From the NCBI GenBank assembly GCA_036570465.1, contig DATCYD010000304.1:1-26147 (forward strand): a DNA stretch of 26,147 nucleotides, in the 5' to 3' direction. Positions within the stretch are counted from its first letter, which is position 1, and each line of letters opens with the position of its first letter. Both the position numbers and the translations under genes were made by a program. The notes under the pieces were generated by a model. The model had not been told where the DNA came from and searched no databases. It worked only from the letters and a program-made list of their open reading frames with translations. Source of the stretch: Anseongella sp036570465 (GTDB lineage: Bacteria > Bacteroidota > Bacteroidia > Sphingobacteriales > Sphingobacteriaceae). Below are positions 24,059 to 26,147 of the stretch, piece by piece.

Positions 24059-25084
24059 TCATTTCAGTTTTGCTTTTTGCATGTAGAAAATTCGTCCGTT
24101 TTCTTGTTTTAAAACAGTGCCTGTTACATCGGCGATGGCTTTCAGCAACAAAGCCGGATCGTCAGCGGGGAATTTGCCCCGGAGCCTGACGTCCCGGACA
24201 TTTTCAGGGGTTTCAAATTGAATCCTCAGCCCGTAATTGTGTTGCAACAAGGCTTTTAACTCCCGGATATTGCTGCCGTCCAGAAATAATTGTCCGGTTT
24301 TCCAACTGGAATAGTTGGTAACTTCTACGTCGTTGCGGATGACCGGATCGGCGGCAGGAGTTACTTCCACCAGATCTCCCGGATGCATGAGTATTTCCCG
24401 GGAGTTTTTGCGCAATTTTAACCGGATACTGCCTGAATTCAGCGCCACGCTGGTTTCGCTGTCCCGGTAGTTTACATTAAAGGAGGTCCCAAGGACTTCT
24501 ACTTCAAGGTTACCGGTGGATACGATAAACTTCCGGTAAGCTGATGCCGATGGTGATTCCTGAAGTTGCTTTTTGACCTCAAAAAAGGCCTCCCCGTTCA
24601 GGCTGACTCTCCGGTCTGCCTGCTCCATCCAGTTTTCATCAATGGTAAGGGTCGAATTGGCATTCAGGGTAACCACCGAACTATCTGGAAGAAGGAAGGT
24701 GCGTACCTGAGCATAGCCTGTGTGGTAGGTGATGCCCTTTTCACGGGACAGGAAATACCAGGCGCCCGCAGCTACTGCCAGGATTGCAGTCAGCGAAGCA
24801 GCCCAGCGGATCACACGGCTTTGTGGGATTCGCACGGGTTCCCTGCTTTGATCCGCTTCTCCGGGTAATCCCAGGCGGCTGGCCAGTTCGGTATAGGCCT
24901 GCATCGTCCCGGGCCGGTGTTGCGGCCGGGATTGCCAGTTCAGGTTGATTTTTTCAAAGAGTTCCAGGTGTCGCGGGTCCTGCCGGATCCATTGATCCAG
25001 TTCCGTGTCTTCTTTCCGCGTACTGTTGCCTTCCAGGAATTTCAGCGACAGGTCCACGTAATGAAATGGAATGTTCTTTCTCAT
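24059..25084 (-). CDS. FecR-family anti-sigma factor of the SusCD locus
   Basis: The inner-membrane anti-sigma relay for the sigma factor encoded upstream, 341 aa from ATG 25084. Seen: a cytoplasmic sigma-binding domain (YVDLSLKFLEGN...LDQWIRQDPRHLELFEKI, about 9-46), a membrane helix (about 92-113), the FecR domain (about 118-225: FLLPDSSVVTLNANSTL, SLNGEAFFEV, VEVLGTSFNV) and a C-terminal DUF4974 domain (about 264-337: GQLFLDGSNIRELKALLQHN, LLLKAIADVTGTV). A start at 25117 is open but adds 11 unlikely residues. The stop is separated by one base from the susC start, so anti-sigma and receptor are probably made together. Confidence 0.95.
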   Translation of the reverse strand: MRKNIPFHYVDLSLKFLEGNSTRKEDTELDQWIRQDPRHLELFEKINLNWQSRPQHRPGTMQAYTELASRLGLPGEADQSREPVRIPQSRVIRWAASLTAILAVAAGAWYFLSREKGITYHTGYAQVRTFLLPDSSVVTLNANSTLTIDENWMEQADRRVSLNGEAFFEVKKQLQESPSASAYRKFIVSTGNLEVEVLGTSFNVNYRDSETSVALNSGSIRLKLRKNSREILMHPGDLVEVTPAADPVIRNDVEVTNYSSWKTGQLFLDGSNIRELKALLQHNYGLRIQFETPENVRDVRLRGKFPADDPALLLKAIADVTGTVLKQENGRIFYMQKAKLK

Positions 25085-25159
25085 TGAATGTGCGCAGCCG
25101 AAAACAGCTTTCATCATAAGACAGGTGAGGAAGGAAAACCCACAGGTGCAGCATGAAAA

Positions 25160-25750
25160 TTATTGAAAATAATGGGCCGCCAGTTTTTTACGGAGATGCC
25201 GGAGTGCATTCGCCCAATGCTTCTCCACCATGCTTTCCGATATGTGGAGGCGGCGGGCAATTTCCTTGTGTTTGCTTTGATGATAATATCGTAAAAGAAA
25301 AACTTTCTGAGCCTTCTCCGGCAGCTCATTTACTGCTTCCCGGAAATCCGTTTCCAGCAGCTTGTAGCTCAGCTGACCGGCAGCATCTTCGGCCGGCTCC
25401 GGAACGGGTTCAACACGGCTCAGGGAAAGTGCATCCCGGGTTGCTTTTTTCTCCAGCAGATTATACAGAATATTCCTGCAACTTCTGTAAAGATAGTACC
25501 GGACCGATGAATGGATCTCAATGGTTTCCCGCCGTTCCCATAGCCGGGTAAAAACTTCCTGAACGGTTTCTTCAGCCAGGAAGGAATTGCCGGGAACCAG
25601 GGTCAGTACGAAGCCCAAAAGTTTGTCATAATAGCGAAGGAAAAATGTTTTGAAGGCGGCAGGGTCGCCTTCTTTCAGTTCACTGAACAAGGCCAGTTCC
25701 TTTGAGACCGTGGAGGGTTCCAACGACATGGGCGCATCAATTTCTATCAT
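25160..25750 (-). CDS. ECF sigma factor of the SusCD locus
   Basis: An ECF-type sigma factor of 196 aa, expected to drive transcription of the susCD operon when released by the FecR protein. Region 2 spans about 30-97 (AFKTFFLRYYDKLLGFVLTLV, split here; ETVQEVFTRLWERR; SSVRYYLYRSCRNILYNLL) and region 4 about 135-190 (AVNELPEKAQKVFLLRYY, then the helix-turn-helix HKEIARRLHISESMVEKHWANAL, split). ATG 25750 is used; ATG 25729 (Met 8) is also possible. The fecR start is 75 bases downstream. It is only distantly similar to the other sigma in this window by eye, so the two loci probably have separate regulons. Confidence 0.94.
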   Translation of the reverse strand: MIEIDAPMSLEPSTVSKELALFSELKEGDPAAFKTFFLRYYDKLLGFVLTLVPGNSFLAEETVQEVFTRLWERRETIEIHSSVRYYLYRSCRNILYNLLEKKATRDALSLSRVEPVPEPAEDAAGQLSYKLLETDFREAVNELPEKAQKVFLLRYYHQSKHKEIARRLHISESMVEKHWANALRHLRKKLAAHYFQ

Positions 25751-26147
25751 AAAGGTACTAAAGATTTTTGGGGGCGGGCCAAGGGTGTGGAGAAAATCAA
25801 TAAACTAAATTATTGCTTTATATAAACATTACAATAATTTCAACTAAAGCTAGATATGTTGTATTATATTTCGGAACCAAATATTATTCTGCTGCGTTTT
25901 TGGACAAAACTCTTGTGTGATGCAGATGGCAGAAACAGAAGTCTGATCGTGTAAAACGGGTTTTAAAGGTCCTGCAGCGTATTGTCGCCGGGATCACGCG
26001 CAAAAACAGCGCTGAGAGAGCCATGCTTCAGTATGTAAAGTATAACTTTATTTGGAATGTATTATTGACTCTTATATAGGAATATAAAATTATTGAATAA
26101 CTACTGTTTAAGCATTTTCAAGCCTCCTAAATGGCGCCCCGTCCTGT
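25751..26147. other. AT-rich non-coding region upstream of the sigma/SusCD operon
   Basis: These 397 bases hold no convincing gene on either strand. The first 100 or so are AT-rich and include a 9-base inverted repeat (25807-25840). On the minus strand TAGCTTTA (25852-25845) matches the Bacteroidota TAnnTTTG element at 7 of 8 positions, but no TTTG lies at the right distance, so I do not call a promoter. A small inverted repeat TTATAT-AGGA-ATATAA lies at 26072-26087. The window ends before the next gene can be judged. Confidence 0.6.
25807..25840. repeat. 9-base inverted repeat upstream of the sigma gene
   Basis: Perfect arms AAATTATTG (25807-25815) and CAATAATTT (25832-25840) flank a 16-base AT-rich loop, 57-90 bases upstream of the sigma start codon. 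The position suits an operator or promoter-overlapping site. AT-rich context raises the chance of coincidence. Confidence 0.45.

Noticed and set aside
25845..25881. Bacteroidota promoter for the sigma gene (TAGCTTTA with upstream TTTG on the minus strand)
   Set aside because: The two elements are 25 bases apart instead of 19-21, so the match is not good enough to call.
26030..26100. Possible remnant gene (a short plus-strand frame from ATG 26022, ending before 26082)
   Set aside because: Only about 20 codons, AT-rich, with no recognisable protein features.

Overview
The window looks like chromosomal DNA of a member of the phylum Bacteroidota, most likely a Chitinophagales/Sphingobacteriales-type lineage (the family is my inference). 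The grounds are a SusC/SusD pair, two ECF sigma/FecR pairs whose anti-sigma C-termini look like the DUF4974 type, STN and carboxypeptidase-regulatory domains at outer-membrane protein N-termini, and almost no Shine-Dalgarno-like sequences before starts. I see no rRNA, tRNA, insertion sequence, phage gene or CRISPR array.

Layout. (1) 43-2436 (+): a membrane sensor histidine kinase and its OmpR-type response regulator. (2) 2411-7971 (-): a tightly packed five-gene run. In transcription order it encodes a secreted two-repeat protein (probably DUF4488), a von Willebrand A protein, a MoxR/Mg-chelatase-like AAA+ ATPase, a membrane-anchored metallophosphoesterase and a degenerate UbiA-like membrane protein. 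(3) 7972-8349: a control region with a candidate promoter, a hairpin and an operator-like repeat cluster, plus a doubtful small ORF. (4) 8350-10159: rarA (+) and mgsA (-), convergent with hairpins between them. (5) 10227-14595 (+): ECF sigma, FecR anti-sigma, an STN/carboxypeptidase-regulatory protein with LA_2272-like surface repeats, and a second repeat protein. (6) 15178-25750 (-): in transcription order ECF sigma, FecR, SusC, SusD, mfd and an NlpC/P60 lipoprotein, all closely spaced. (7) 25751-26147: AT-rich upstream region.

The most interesting point is the contrast between regions 5 and 6. Region 6 is the classical trans-envelope arrangement, in which a SusC receptor with an N-terminal STN domain can signal through FecR to a sigma factor. 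Region 5 has the same sigma-FecR-STN order, but the STN protein has no TonB plug or 22-strand barrel. It carries a G-x-Q-x-x-G-x-x-N surface-repeat domain instead, and a tandem paralogue without STN follows. I infer a signalling cassette whose outer-membrane sensor is not a TonB-dependent transporter. Its STN gene has two oddities: an evident signal peptide lies upstream of the first ATG/GTG/TTG, pointing to an ATT start inside the fecR end, and an arginine-rich linker looks like a pair of compensating frameshifts.

All calls come from reading the sequence; no database search was run.
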